A stretch of DNA of 64,000 bases from Quadrisphaera sp. INWT6 (GTDB lineage Bacteria; Actinomycetota; Actinomycetes; Actinomycetales; Quadrisphaeraceae), in NCBI RefSeq assembly GCF_015390235.1, contig NZ_VUOH01000001.1, positions 620,001 to 684,000 of the forward strand. The letters are read 5' to 3'. The notes beneath the pieces are model-generated. The model was not told the origin of the DNA, did not search any database, and was given only the letters and a program-made list of their open reading frames with translations. Each line of letters opens with the position of its first letter. Position 1 is the stretch's first letter. The position numbers and the translations under genes are program-made. Positions 1 to 10,525 of this stretch are shown one piece after another.

Positions 1-348
1 CGGGCGTGCGGGAGTGCTGGAGGGCACCGTGCTCCTCGGGTCTGGATGCGGCCTGCGGGGAGTGGGCCCACGAGCTGGGGCCCTGACGGCGGTGGTCACA
101 GGGCGTGAGGGCCCAGGGGCGAAGCACTCGCCGTCGTCACGGAACGTAAGCGCCTACCTGGGCGAACCGGACCTTTCGCGGGTCCCACCGGGTGGGTGAA
201 GCTACGCAGAGTCACGAACGGTCGTGCTGGTGAGCGAAGGGGCGGGATCGTCGCGGGCCCGGGGTCAGCCCTGGGGATGACGCGCGGGCGCCGGCTGCCC
301 GCCCCTCGGTGGTCGCGCTGCGCGCGCCGGGCCGCCCACGCTCGGGGG
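1..348. other. Leading stretch without a recognisable gene
   Basis: No reading frame here gives a protein I recognise, and the short open frames look like chance frames in GC-rich DNA. The part around 148-260 contains several short complementary GC tracts and could be leader or intergenic DNA of a gene beyond the left edge. I see no clear promoter or tRNA. Confidence 0.4.
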
Positions 349-738
349 ATGGACGACGCCGCCGCACCGCTCCGCCACGCCCCACCCGGGGCTCGTGACG
401 GCGACCTGCTGCGCGTCGCGGTGCTCGACGAGCAGCTGCGGCCGCCGGGCTGGGCCGCCGCCGACCCGGCCTGGTCGCCCCTCGTGCTCGGGTGGGAGTC
501 CGCGGGCGGTGACCGGGTCGGCCGCGCGCTGGTGCTGCGCCGGCACGTGCCGGGCAGCCGGCGGTTCCTCGCGCTGCTGCCCGAGCCCCCGCGCCTGGGC
601 GGTCTGGAGCGCGAGCCGGCCCTGTGGCGCCCGCAGGCGGTGGCCCTGCTGCGCCGCCTCGGGGCCTTCGCGGTCCGCTTCGGGTTCCCAGCGCCCGCCC
701 AGGCGCTCCCCAGGACGGGCGCATCGCCCCGAGGATGA
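349..738 (+). CDS. FemAB-like N-terminal fragment (short hypothetical protein)
   Basis: This 129-residue frame starts at the ATG at 349, shortly before the conserved-looking part. The pattern of a Gly-Trp segment, then ALVLRRHVPGSRR, LLPEPPRLGG and LRRLGAFAVRFG resembles the first half of actinobacterial FemAB/FemX aminoacyltransferases, which add amino acids to peptidoglycan precursors. Those proteins are normally about 350 residues; this one stops just after the point where the first acyltransferase half would continue, 7 bp before the esterase start. It lacks most of the fold and is probably a non-functional remnant. The family match is by eye and may be wrong. Confidence 0.4.
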   Translation: MDDAAAPLRHAPPGARDGDLLRVAVLDEQLRPPGWAAADPAWSPLVLGWESAGGDRVGRALVLRRHVPGSRRFLALLPEPPRLGGLEREPALWRPQAVALLRRLGAFAVRFGFPAPAQALPRTGASPRG

Positions 739-745
739 TCGACTC

Positions 746-1984
746 GTGTCGCTGACCGGTGTCCCCCTCCAGTGGGCGACCGCCCTCCTCGCGCTGCTCG
801 CGGGCGCGGCCCTCGTGCTCCTCTGGCCCCGCCTGGGGCGCCCCGGTCTGGTGAGCGTCGGCCTGCGCGCCACGTCGCTGGTGGTGGTGAACCTGCTGGT
901 GGTCCTCGCGCTGCTGGTCTCCGCCAACCGGCACTACGCCTTCTACAGCGGCTGGGACGACCTGCTGGGCGGCCCGGCGAACGCCGCCGAGGACATCGCC
1001 GGCGCCGCCCCCCGCGACGTCACCGCGGCGCAGGCCGCTGCCGTGCGCGCCGGCACCACCGCCCCCACCGCTGCCGAGGGCACCGCCGTCGACGGCTACG
1101 GCGGCCGGGTCCAGCAGATGACCGTCACGGGTGACGGCACCTCCGGGCGGGTCCTGGTGGTGCTGCCCCGGGGGTACCACGACGCCGCGCAGGCCGGCCG
1201 GACGTACCCGGTCCTCGTGGCCCTCCACGGCTTCCCGGGCAGTCCCGAGCAGTGGCTGACCGCCCTCGACGTGCGCTCCGCGCTCGACTCCGCCGCCGAC
1301 GCCGGGCAGGTCGACGAGCCCATCGTGGTGATCCCCGACCTCGCCCAGCCCGCCGGGCGCGACACGGAGTGCCTCGACGGCCCGGCCGGCCAGCCGCAGC
1401 TGGAGACCTGGCTCTCCTCCGACCTGCCGAAGGCCGTGGAGGCCAGCTACCGGGCCCGCACCAGCCCGCAGGCCTGGGCGAGCATGGGCTTCTCGATGGG
1501 CGGGTGGTGCTCAGCGGTGCTGACGATGCTGCACCCGCAGCAGTACGGCGCCGGCATCGTCATGGGCGGGTACTTCCAGTACGACCCGGCCGACTACGTC
1601 CCCTTCCCGCGGGGCAGCGCGCAGGCCCAGCAGCACGACCTCGTGGCCCTCGCCGGCAGCTCCTCGGCCCCGGCGGTGTCGATGTTCGTCTCGAGCAGCC
1701 AGGACGACCCGGAGAGCTGGCCCACGACCAGGACCTTCCTGGCCGCGGTGCAGGCGCCCCTGTCGGTGACCTCGCTGGTGGCGAAGACCGGCGGTCACCG
1801 CAGCGACGTGTGGCTCGCCCAGATGCCGAAGGCGCTCCAGTGGCTCGGGTCCACGGAGGCGGGCTTCGCCCCCGAGGGCGGCGCGACGGCGACCGCGTCG
1901 GCCACCACCAGCGCCCCGGCCAGCACCAGCCCGTCGGCGACCACCAGCCCGTCGGCGACCAGCAGCGCGAGCGCCACGCGCTGA
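746..1984 (+). CDS. Membrane-anchored or secreted alpha/beta-hydrolase esterase (antigen 85/esterase D type)
   Basis: A 412-residue protein starting at GTG 746. The N-terminus has two to three hydrophobic segments (residues about 5-25 and 35-55), then a short linker and an esterase domain (PF00756 type). The nucleophile elbow GFSMGGWCS places the serine at about residue 250; an oxyanion-type VALHGFPGS comes earlier, and GGHRSDVW near the end supplies a candidate catalytic histidine. The last 45 residues are a low-complexity Ala/Ser/Thr tail. The layout matches actinomycete membrane-linked esterases whose catalytic domain is extracellular. The substrate cannot be told from sequence. It ends 26 bp before the convergent metallopeptidase gene. 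Confidence 0.8.
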   Translation: MSLTGVPLQWATALLALLAGAALVLLWPRLGRPGLVSVGLRATSLVVVNLLVVLALLVSANRHYAFYSGWDDLLGGPANAAEDIAGAAPRDVTAAQAAAVRAGTTAPTAAEGTAVDGYGGRVQQMTVTGDGTSGRVLVVLPRGYHDAAQAGRTYPVLVALHGFPGSPEQWLTALDVRSALDSAADAGQVDEPIVVIPDLAQPAGRDTECLDGPAGQPQLETWLSSDLPKAVEASYRARTSPQAWASMGFSMGGWCSAVLTMLHPQQYGAGIVMGGYFQYDPADYVPFPRGSAQAQQHDLVALAGSSSAPAVSMFVSSSQDDPESWPTTRTFLAAVQAPLSVTSLVAKTGGHRSDVWLAQMPKALQWLGSTEAGFAPEGGATATASATTSAPASTSPSATTSPSATSSASATR

Positions 1985-2010
1985 GCGCCCCTCGACCCGG
2001 GGGGCGCGGG

Positions 2011-2904
2011 TCAGAGGGTGGCGGTGCTGGTGTCGCAGGCGGCGGGGTCGCCGCCGTCGTAGCCGGTGGAGAACCAGCGCTGGCGCTGCTCGGACGTGCC
2101 GTGGGTGTAGGTCTCGGGGTCGGAGCGACCGGTGGCCGCCTCCTGGATCCGGTCGTCGCCCACGGACGCCGCGGCCGAGAGCGCGTCCGCGACGTCGGTC
2201 TCGGTCAGCGGCTGCAGCAGCGGCTGGCCGGTGTCCGGGTCGGGCGTCGAGGTGGCGTGGTGCGCCCACACGCCGGCGAAGCAGTCGGCCTGCAGCTCGC
2301 TGCGCACTGCGGCGGAGCTGGCGCCGGCGCGGTCACCGGCGACCCCGGCGAGCAGGCCCTGCTGGTCCTGGACGGCGTGGCCGAACTCGTGGGCGACCAC
2401 GTACTCCTGCGCCAGCGGCCCGCCGCTGGAGCCGAACCTGTCCGTCAGCTCCTGGAAGAAGGCGGTGTCGAAGTACGCCGTCCGGTCGCCGGGGCAGTAG
2501 AAGGGCCCGACGTCGCTCGTCGCCTCGCCGCACGCGGTCGAGACGGACCCCGTGAAGAGCACCAGCTCCGGCTCGGAGTACTCCCCGGGCAGCAGCTGCG
2601 ACCAGACGGCGTCGAGCGACTCGGCGGTGGCGATGACGCGGCAGTCGACGTCCTCGTTGGCCGCCTGCCCGGAGGTGCACCGGGCGAAGGCCTCGGAGCC
2701 GTCGGTCGCCTGCTCCTGCGACCCGGCCTGCTGACCGCCCGTGGAGCCGCCCCCGACCACCCCGGTGAGGTCCAGGCCGAAGTAGGCGCCGACGAGCAGC
2801 AGGAGCAGCCCGCCGATGCCGCCGCCGACAGCGGCGCCGCGTCGACCTCCGCCGCCGCGCGAGGCGCGGCCCGGGTCGATCCTGCCGCCGGGGTCGAAGG
2901 TCAC
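2011..2904 (-). CDS. Neutral zinc metallopeptidase, YpfJ/KPN_02809 family
   Basis: A 297-residue membrane-anchored peptidase. After a glycine/arginine-rich N-terminus, one transmembrane segment lies at about residues 28-45, followed by an extracytoplasmic domain. The zinc signature VVAHEFGHAVQDQQG puts His172, Glu173 and His176 in the HExxH motif; the later sequence ELQADCFAGVWAHH is the usual third-ligand region of the family. Cysteines in the domain probably form disulfides outside the cell. Its substrate is unknown, as for the family. It is codirectional with gabT, 50 bp downstream, so it may be read through from that operon. Confidence 0.88.
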   Translation of the reverse strand: MTFDPGGRIDPGRASRGGGGRRGAAVGGGIGGLLLLLVGAYFGLDLTGVVGGGSTGGQQAGSQEQATDGSEAFARCTSGQAANEDVDCRVIATAESLDAVWSQLLPGEYSEPELVLFTGSVSTACGEATSDVGPFYCPGDRTAYFDTAFFQELTDRFGSSGGPLAQEYVVAHEFGHAVQDQQGLLAGVAGDRAGASSAAVRSELQADCFAGVWAHHATSTPDPDTGQPLLQPLTETDVADALSAAASVGDDRIQEAATGRSDPETYTHGTSEQRQRWFSTGYDGGDPAACDTSTATL

Positions 2905-2954
2905 GCCCGGAAGCCTGGACCCGTCGGGCCCCGCCCGCCAGCGCTCAGCCGGTG

Positions 2955-4370
2955 TCAGCCGGCGAGAGCGGACAGCACCGCCGCCTCGAGGACGTCGAGC
3001 GCGTCGTCGAGCAGTGCCTGCTCGATGGTCAGCGGAGGCAGGAAGCGCAGCACGTTGCCGAAGGTCCCGCAGGTCAGCGTGACCACGCCCGCGGCGTGGC
3101 AGGCAGCGCTGATCGCGGCGGCGCCCGCGGCGTCGGGCTCGAGGGTCGCCCGTCGGCCGCCCTCGCCGTCGTCCTCGGTCGTCACGACCTCGACCGCCAG
3201 CATCGCCCCGCGGCCGCGGACGTCACCGATGCCGGGGCGCTGGGCCTGCAGCGCGCGCAGGCGGGCCGTCATGCGCTCCTCGACGGCGCGGGCCGCCCCG
3301 GTGAGGTCGAGGTCGGCCATGGCCTCCAGCGCCCCGAGCGCGGCGGCGCAGGCCACGGGGTTGCCGCCGTAGGTGCCGCCCAGGCCGCCGGAGTGCACCG
3401 CGTCCATCGCGTCGGCGCGTCCGACGACGCCCGCCAGCGGCAGCCCGCCCGCGACGCCCTTGGCGAGGGTGACCAGGTCCGGGCGCACGCCCTCGCGCTC
3501 GCAGGCGAAGACGTCGCCGGTGCGCGCGAAGCCGGTCTGGACCTCGTCGGCCACGAACAGCGCGCCGTTCTCGCGGCACCACGCGGCCAGCGCGGGCAGG
3601 AAGCCCGGGGCGGGCTCGATGAAGCCGCCCTCGCCCTGGACCGGCTCGATGACCACGCAGGCGACCTGGTCGGCGCCGACCTGGGCCTCGATGACGCGGA
3701 CCGCCCGCTGGGCGGCCTGCTCACCGGTCATGCCCTGCGGGTCGCGGAAGGGGTAGCTCATGGGGGCGCGGTAGACCTCGCCGGCGAAGGGCCCGAAGCC
3801 GGACTTGTAGGGCATGGCCTTGGCGGTCATGGCCATCGTGAGGTTGGTGCGGCCGTGGTAGGCGTGGTCGAAGACGACGACGGCGTCGCGGCCGGTGGCG
3901 TGCCGGGCGATCTTCACGGCGTTCTCCACCGCCTCGGAGCCGGTGTTGAACAGCGCGGCCTTGGCGGGCCCGTCGACCGGCGCCAGGCGCACCAGCGCCT
4001 CGCAGACGGCCACGTACTCCTCGTAGGGGGTGACCATGAAGCAGGTGTGGGTGAAGTCGGCCACCTGCTCCTGCACGCGCTCGACCACGCGGGGCTGGGC
4101 GTGGCCCACGTTGACCACGGCGATGCCCGCCCCCAGGTCGATGAGCTGGTTGCCGTCGACGTCGCGCAGCACCGCGCCCTCGGCGCGCTCCACGAACACC
4201 GGCAGCGTGGAGCCGACGCCCTTCGACACGACCGCCAGGCGGCGCTCCTGCAGCGCGCGGGAGCGGGGGCCGGGCACCTCGGTGACCAGCCGGCGCACCT
4301 GCTCCAGCGGCTCCCTGGCCGCACCGCCGGCGCTGGCAGCGGTCTGGGGGCGGGGCGCCGTCGTCGTCAT
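2955..4370 (-). CDS. gabT: 4-aminobutyrate aminotransferase
   Basis: A 471-residue class III PLP-dependent aminotransferase. It converts 4-aminobutyrate and 2-oxoglutarate to succinate semialdehyde and glutamate in the GABA shunt. The motif VFDHAYHGRTNLTMAMTAK and the PLP lysine in LVTLAKGVAGGLPLAG (Lys304) are diagnostic, as is the preceding VADEVQTGFARTG. I chose ATG 4370 because the residues upstream are low-complexity and overlap the neighbouring gene. The flippase-like gene ends 10 bp upstream on the same strand, so the two are probably cotranscribed. No succinate-semialdehyde dehydrogenase is adjacent; the aldehyde dehydrogenase at 25 kb belongs to a different subgroup. Confidence 0.9.
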   Translation of the reverse strand: MTTTAPRPQTAASAGGAAREPLEQVRRLVTEVPGPRSRALQERRLAVVSKGVGSTLPVFVERAEGAVLRDVDGNQLIDLGAGIAVVNVGHAQPRVVERVQEQVADFTHTCFMVTPYEEYVAVCEALVRLAPVDGPAKAALFNTGSEAVENAVKIARHATGRDAVVVFDHAYHGRTNLTMAMTAKAMPYKSGFGPFAGEVYRAPMSYPFRDPQGMTGEQAAQRAVRVIEAQVGADQVACVVIEPVQGEGGFIEPAPGFLPALAAWCRENGALFVADEVQTGFARTGDVFACEREGVRPDLVTLAKGVAGGLPLAGVVGRADAMDAVHSGGLGGTYGGNPVACAAALGALEAMADLDLTGAARAVEERMTARLRALQAQRPGIGDVRGRGAMLAVEVVTTEDDGEGGRRATLEPDAAGAAAISAACHAAGVVTLTCGTFGNVLRFLPPLTIEQALLDDALDVLEAAVLSALAG

Positions 4371-4380
4371 GCGCGGCAGG

Positions 4381-5514
4381 CTAGTCCTCGCCGCCGACCC
4401 CGCCGAGGGCCTCTCGGGTGGCGCCGGCCCCGCTCGCGGCCCCGCGGCGCTCGTGCACCCGGTGGACCCCCCACAGCACCCACCCGGCACCGCCGACCAC
4501 GCCGAGGCTCACCACGCGGTAGAGGACGTCGGCGGCCAGCGCCTCGCCCGTGGTGGCGCCCGCGGCCACCAGGCCGACCACCAGGGCGGCGTCGACCACC
4601 CCCAGCCCGGCGGGCACCACCGGGAAGGACGCCGCGGCCATCGCCGCGGTGTAGGCCAGCAGCAGGTGCAGCACGGACAGGTCGTCGAGACCGACGGCGC
4701 GGCAGACCAGCGCCAGCGCGAGCGCGTCGAGCAGCCAGTTCAGCAGCGCCCCACCGCCCGCCCAGGCCCACGTCGCCGGCCCGACGCGCACCGACGCCAG
4801 GCGCGCCGCCAGCGAGTGCGCCGCGCCGGCAGCGGCCCCCACCCGGGGGCGGCGCTCGCGCAGCTCCGCGAGGCCCGCGGCCGCGCGCCGCCGCAGCGCC
4901 CGCCTGCGGGCGACGACGGCGGGCTGGCGGCGCACCACCCGCGCGGCCACGAGCACCACCACGACCACGCCGACCGCCACCAGCAGGTGCGACCCGTCAC
5001 CGCGCGCGCCGGTGGCCAGGCCCGCCACCGCGCCCAGGGCGGCGAGCGCCGCCGCCGAGAGGAACCCGCTGACCGCGATCACCCAGGACGCCGCCGGGCC
5101 GGAGGCCCCCATGGCCGTCATCCGGCGGAAGTTGAGGGCGGTGGAGAAGACCGGGCCTCCGGGCAGCGTGACGCTCAGGGAGTGCGCCGTGAAGGCCAGC
5201 GACGTCACGGCCCGCCGGCCCGCGCCCCGGGCCGGGGCCCCCGCACCGAGCAGCAGCCGGCGCTGCATCACCGCGTAGGCGACCATCGAGGCCAGGTCGA
5301 CCACGACGGCGAGCATTAGCGAGCCCCAGTGCGGGTCGCTGACGGCCCTCACGGCGCGGGCCAGGTCCTGGCGCCCCTCCACCAGCTCGACCACCACGAC
5401 GCCGACCAGCAGGACGCCGAGGAACCACCGCGCCACCCGCCACCAGGCGGCGCCCGGGCGCACGGCGGCCGGGGGCGCCGACGACGGGGCGGACGGGGCG
5501 GGCGGGGTGGACAT
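4381..5514 (-). CDS. Flippase-like / lysylphosphatidylglycerol synthase transmembrane domain protein (UPF0104)
   Basis: A 377-residue polytopic membrane protein with about eight hydrophobic segments. Family marks are [20 protein letters not shown] in the middle and [16 protein letters not shown] towards the C-terminus, both typical of the PF03706 integral membrane domain (AglD/MprF N-half). Members move or modify lipids or lipid-linked sugars, but there is no catalytic aminoacyltransferase domain here. Start ATG 5514 is preferred over in-frame ATGs at 5526 and 5523 because it leaves room from the divergent dxr gene, which begins only 33 bp away. It appears to lead a two-gene unit with gabT. 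Confidence 0.72.
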   Translation of the reverse strand: MSTPPAPSAPSSAPPAAVRPGAAWWRVARWFLGVLLVGVVVVELVEGRQDLARAVRAVSDPHWGSLMLAVVVDLASMVAYAVMQRRLLLGAGAPARGAGRRAVTSLAFTAHSLSVTLPGGPVFSTALNFRRMTAMGASGPAASWVIAVSGFLSAAALAALGAVAGLATGARGDGSHLLVAVGVVVVVLVAARVVRRQPAVVARRRALRRRAAAGLAELRERRPRVGAAAGAAHSLAARLASVRVGPATWAWAGGGALLNWLLDALALALVCRAVGLDDLSVLHLLLAYTAAMAAASFPVVPAGLGVVDAALVVGLVAAGATTGEALAADVLYRVVSLGVVGGAGWVLWGVHRVHERRGAASGAGATREALGGVGGED

Positions 5515-5546
5515 CGCCCCCATCATCGGCGCGCGAGGATGGTGGC

Positions 5547-6794
5547 GTGAGCCTCGCGCGCCCGACCGGCCCCTCCGAGCACGGCGGTCCCTCCGCGCCC
5601 CCGGCCGTGCGCGAGGTCGTGGTGCTCGGGTCCACCGGCTCGATCGGCACGCAGGCGGAGGAGGTCGCCGCCGCCGCGCCCGACAGGTTCCGCATCACGG
5701 CGCTGGCCGCGGGCGGCTCCGACCCCGCCCGCGTGCGCCAGCTCGCCGAGCAGGCGGTGCGCCTGGAGGTCGAGGCCGTCGGCGTCGCCGACCCCGCCGC
5801 CGAGGCCCCCCTGCGCGAGGCGCTGGCCGAGGCCGCCCGCGCCGCGGGCCGCACCGGGTGGGCGCCCGAGGTGCTCGCCGGGCCGGACGCGGCCGTGGAG
5901 CTGGCGGGCCGGCGCTGCGACGTCGTCCTCAACGGGATGACCGGCTCGGTGGGGCTGCGCCCGACGCTCGCGGCCCTCGAGGCCGGGACCGTGCTGGCGC
6001 TGGCCAACAAGGAGTCGCTGGTCGCGGGCGGGCCGCTCGTGAAGGCGGCCGCCCGCCCCGGGCAGGTGGTGCCGGTCGACTCCGAGCACTCGGCCATCGC
6101 GCAGTGCCTGCGCGGCGGCTCCGCCGAGGAGGTGCGCCGCCTGGTGCTGACCGCCTCGGGCGGCCCCTTCCGCGGACGCTCGCGGGCGTCGCTGGCGCAG
6201 GTCACCCCCGAGCAGGCGCTCGCCCACCCGACGTGGGCGATGGGACCGGTGGTCACCACCAACTCCGCCACCATGGTCAACAAGGCCCTCGAGGTGGTCG
6301 AGGCGCACCTGCTGTTCGACCTGCCGCTGGAGCGCATCGACGTCGTCGTCCACCCGCAGTCGGTGGTGCACTCCGTGGTCGAGTTCACCGACGGCTCCAC
6401 CCTCGCGCAGTGCTCCCCGCCGGACATGCGCCTGCCCATCTCCCTGGGCATGGGCTGGCCCGACCGGGTGGCGCGCCCCGGCTACGGCATCGACTGGACG
6501 ACGGCGGCCTCCTGGACGTTCGAGCCGCTCGACGAGGAGGCCTTCCCCGCCGTCTCCCTGGCCCGTGCCGCCGCGACCAGCGGGGGGACGGCGCCGGCGG
6601 TCTTCAACGCCGCCAACGAGGAGTGCGTCGCGGCGTTCCTCGGCGGGCGGCTGCCGTTCCTGGGCATCGTGGACGTCGTCGCGCGCGTCGTCGGTGAGCA
6701 CAGCCCCCTCACAGGGAGCGGGACGACCGTGGACGACGTGCTGGCGGCGGAGGACTGGGCGCGGGAGCGCGCCCGCGAGCTGGTGGGGGTCTGA
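5547..6794 (+). CDS. dxr: 1-deoxy-D-xylulose 5-phosphate reductoisomerase
   Basis: A 415-residue enzyme of the non-mevalonate (MEP) isoprenoid pathway that converts DXP to 2-C-methyl-D-erythritol 4-phosphate with NADPH and a divalent metal. Visible signatures are the NADPH loop GSTGSIGTQ (residues 28-36), [11 protein letters not shown], the metal/substrate region [22 protein letters not shown], and [19 protein letters not shown]. The GTG start at 5547 gives the normal length. It is followed 3 bp later by the site-2 protease gene and then ispG, the standard actinobacterial order seen also in Mycobacterium (dxr-rip1-gcpE). Confidence 0.96.
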   Translation: MSLARPTGPSEHGGPSAPPAVREVVVLGSTGSIGTQAEEVAAAAPDRFRITALAAGGSDPARVRQLAEQAVRLEVEAVGVADPAAEAPLREALAEAARAAGRTGWAPEVLAGPDAAVELAGRRCDVVLNGMTGSVGLRPTLAALEAGTVLALANKESLVAGGPLVKAAARPGQVVPVDSEHSAIAQCLRGGSAEEVRRLVLTASGGPFRGRSRASLAQVTPEQALAHPTWAMGPVVTTNSATMVNKALEVVEAHLLFDLPLERIDVVVHPQSVVHSVVEFTDGSTLAQCSPPDMRLPISLGMGWPDRVARPGYGIDWTTAASWTFEPLDEEAFPAVSLARAAATSGGTAPAVFNAANEECVAAFLGGRLPFLGIVDVVARVVGEHSPLTGSGTTVDDVLAAEDWARERARELVGV

Positions 6795-6797
6795 CGG

Positions 6798-8216
6798 ATG
6801 GGGCAGCTCGGCGAGGTGCTGGCGTGGGTCGTCGGCGTCGGGGCCTTCGTGCTCGGCCTGGGGGTCTCCATCGCGCTGCACGAGGTGGGGCACCTGGTGC
6901 CCGCCAAGCGCTTCGGCGTGAAGGTGACGCAGTACATGGTCGGCTTCGGGCCCACCGTGTGGTCGCGCCGTCGCGGTGAGACCGAGTACGGCGTCAAGGC
7001 GATCCCGCTGGGCGGCTACGTGCGGATGGTGGGGATGTACGCCCCGCTCACCGCCGTCGCGCAGGAGCGGCTCGACGACGAGGTGGCCGAGCTGGAGGGC
7101 GGCGCAGCGGGGGAGGCGGCCGCGCGGCGGCGCCGGCGCAGGCCGGGGCCGTTCGCGCAGATGGTCAGCGACGCCCGCGAGATGGCCGCCGAGGAGGTCG
7201 TGCCGGGGGAGGAGCACCGCTCCTTCCACAGCCTGTCCGTGCCGCGGCGCATCGTCATCATGCTCGGCGGCCCGGTGGTCAACCTCGTCATCGCCACGCT
7301 GCTGCTGGGCGCCTACATCACGACCACCGGCCTGCCCGAGACCGTGCCCACCGTCAGCACCGTCTCGCAGTGCGTGCTGCCCGCCGGCAGCACCCAGACC
7401 GAGTGCGCCCCCGGCGACACCCCCAGCCCTGCGGCGCAGGCGGGGCTGCAGCCGGGTGACCGGATCCTGTCCGTCGACGGCGTCGCCGCCGACGGCGACT
7501 GGACCCGCGTGCAGGACGCCATCCGCGCCGCCGCGGGCCGCACCGTCCCCGTCGTCGTCGAGCGCGGCCCGGAGGGCTCGGCGCAGCAGCTGGTGCTGCA
7601 GGCGCCCGTCATCGCCAACCAGGTGGCCCGCCTGAGCTCCTCGGGCGCCGTCGAGACCGCCCCCGACGGCACCGTCCTCACCGACACCGTCGGGTTCCTC
7701 GGCGTGACGCCGACCGCCGAGCTCGTGGAGCAGCCCGTCACCGCCGTGCCGGGGTTCGTGGCCGAGCAGACCTGGAACGTCGCCAAGATCGTGCTGACGC
7801 TGCCCCAGCGCATGGTCGGCGTGGCCCAGGCCGCGTTCGGCAGCGGCGAGCGCGACCCGAACGGGCCGATCGGCGTCGTCGGCGTGGGGCGGCTCTCGGG
7901 CGAGATCGCCAGCAGCGACCTGTTCACCTCCACCGGCCAGCGCGTCTCGGCGATCGTCACCGTGCTCGGCTCGCTGAACCTGGCGCTGTTCGTCTTCAAC
8001 CTCGTGCCGCTGCTGCCGCTCGACGGCGGCCACGTGGCGGGGGCGCTGTGGGAGGGCCTGCGCCGCCGCGTCGCCGCGCTGCGCGGGCGCCCCGACCCGG
8101 GCCCGTTCGACCTGGCGCGGCTGCTGCCGGTCACCTACGTGGTGACCGCGCTCCTCATCGGGATGTCCGTGCTGCTGCTCTACGCCGACATCGTCAGGCC
8201 GATCACCCTGGGGTGA
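6798..8216 (+). CDS. rip1: Site-2 intramembrane zinc protease (RseP/Rip1 type, M50)
   Basis: A 472-residue membrane protease. The first membrane helix carries the zinc motif HEVGH (residues 28-32). A PDZ-like domain follows at about 210-290 ([15 protein letters not shown]), and the C-terminal helix has the second ligand motif [13 protein letters not shown]. An unusual basic insert ([11 protein letters not shown], about residues 108-119) lies in the cytoplasmic loop before the second helix. In mycobacteria the homologue Rip1 cleaves anti-sigma factors inside the membrane; the RskA-like anti-sigma protein at 35.9 kb would be a plausible client, but this is inference. Tightly linked to dxr and ispG. 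Confidence 0.92.
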   Translation: MGQLGEVLAWVVGVGAFVLGLGVSIALHEVGHLVPAKRFGVKVTQYMVGFGPTVWSRRRGETEYGVKAIPLGGYVRMVGMYAPLTAVAQERLDDEVAELEGGAAGEAAARRRRRRPGPFAQMVSDAREMAAEEVVPGEEHRSFHSLSVPRRIVIMLGGPVVNLVIATLLLGAYITTTGLPETVPTVSTVSQCVLPAGSTQTECAPGDTPSPAAQAGLQPGDRILSVDGVAADGDWTRVQDAIRAAAGRTVPVVVERGPEGSAQQLVLQAPVIANQVARLSSSGAVETAPDGTVLTDTVGFLGVTPTAELVEQPVTAVPGFVAEQTWNVAKIVLTLPQRMVGVAQAAFGSGERDPNGPIGVVGVGRLSGEIASSDLFTSTGQRVSAIVTVLGSLNLALFVFNLVPLLPLDGGHVAGALWEGLRRRVAALRGRPDPGPFDLARLLPVTYVVTALLIGMSVLLLYADIVRPITLG

Positions 8217-8277
8217 GGCACCGGGTGAGGGCTGCCTGAGCGGTGGAGCCGTGCGCGGCGCGGGTGATACTTGGCTC

Positions 8278-9441
<1,164 letters not shown>

Positions 9442-9537
9442 GCCGGGTCCGGTCCCAGCCCGGGCCAGGGCCGGTCCGGGGCTGAGCGGGCGTCCATCGA
9501 CCGGCTGGCGGCGCGGACCGCGCCGCTGACCGGCAGG

Positions 9538-10416
9538 ATGCGCAGCGTGTTCCGCAGCCCGCTGCGCGTCCTCGACGACGCCGACCGCGCCGACGTCCTC
9601 GCCCTGTGCGCCCAGGACCCGGTGGCGAGCATCTTCGTCACCAGCCGCGTGGCCGCGGTGGGCGCCGACCCCGCGCGCCTGGGCGGGCAGCTCTGGGGCT
9701 GGTGCCCCTCGGGGCGGCTCGAGGCGCTGTGCTGGGACGGCGCGAACCTCGTCCCCGTGCTGCCGGGCGGAGCCGGGCCTGCCGCGGAGGCGGCGCTCGA
9801 CGCCTTCGCCACCCGCGCCCGCCGCAGCGGCCGCCGCTGCTCGTCGCTGGTCGGCAGTGCCGACGCCGTGATGGGCCTGTGGTCGCGCCTGGAGAGCTCC
9901 TGGGGCCCGGCCCGCGACGTGCGCCCCGACCAGCCGCTCATGGCGGTGCGCACCCCGCCGCTGGTCGCCCCCGACACCGCCGTCCGCAGGGCCACCCCCG
10001 CCGACCTCGACGTCCTCGTGCCGGCCTGCATCGCGATGTTCACCGAGGAGGTCGGGTACTCGCCGACCGCCGGTGACGGCGGCGCGACCTACCGCCGCCG
10101 CGTGGAGGAGCTCGTCTCCGCGGGGCGGTCCTTCGTGCGCATCGAGGGGTCCGGCGACGACCGCCAGGTCGTCTTCAAGGCCGAGCTGGGGGCCGTCGCG
10201 CCGGGGGTCGCGCAGGTGCAGGGCGTCTGGGTGCACCCCGACCACCGAGGCCGGGGCCTGGCCGAGCCGGGGATGTCCGCCGTGGTGCTCGCCACCCAGG
10301 CCGCGGGCTACCCCGTGGTCAGCCTCTACGTCAACGACTTCAACACCCGCGCGGTCCGCGCCTACGAGGCGGTGGGCTTCGAGCGGGTGGGCACCTTCGC
10401 GACCGTCCTGTTCTGA
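9538..10416 (+). CDS. GNAT-family N-acetyltransferase with N-terminal DUF4081
   Basis: A 292-residue protein with an N-terminal domain of about 130 residues (DUF4081 type, starting VFRSPLRVLDDADRADVLAL) and a C-terminal GNAT fold. The acetyl-CoA loop is visible in QGVWVHPDHRGRGLAEPGMS, and the last strand/helix in SLYVNDFNTRAVRAYEAVGF. Its place right after ispG is conserved in Actinobacteria (for example Rv2867c in M. tuberculosis). The acetyl acceptor is unknown. It starts at ATG 9538, close behind a short gap with no clear promoter. Confidence 0.88.
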   Translation: MRSVFRSPLRVLDDADRADVLALCAQDPVASIFVTSRVAAVGADPARLGGQLWGWCPSGRLEALCWDGANLVPVLPGGAGPAAEAALDAFATRARRSGRRCSSLVGSADAVMGLWSRLESSWGPARDVRPDQPLMAVRTPPLVAPDTAVRRATPADLDVLVPACIAMFTEEVGYSPTAGDGGATYRRRVEELVSAGRSFVRIEGSGDDRQVVFKAELGAVAPGVAQVQGVWVHPDHRGRGLAEPGMSAVVLATQAAGYPVVSLYVNDFNTRAVRAYEAVGFERVGTFATVLF

Positions 10417-10525
10417 GGGCACCCGCTCGCGAGCGGCGTCACCCGCAGGGTGCTCCGAGCCACTACCGTCTGCTGGCCGCGCAGCACGGGCGGCGGGTCG
10501 ACGGCACTGGTGAAGGTGGTTCTTC

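Noticed and set aside
120..260. Possible cyclic-di-AMP riboswitch before the first gene
   Set aside because: GGGCGAACCGG and GGGTGAAGC are reminiscent of the conserved parts, but the final conserved block and the expected order of helices are missing.
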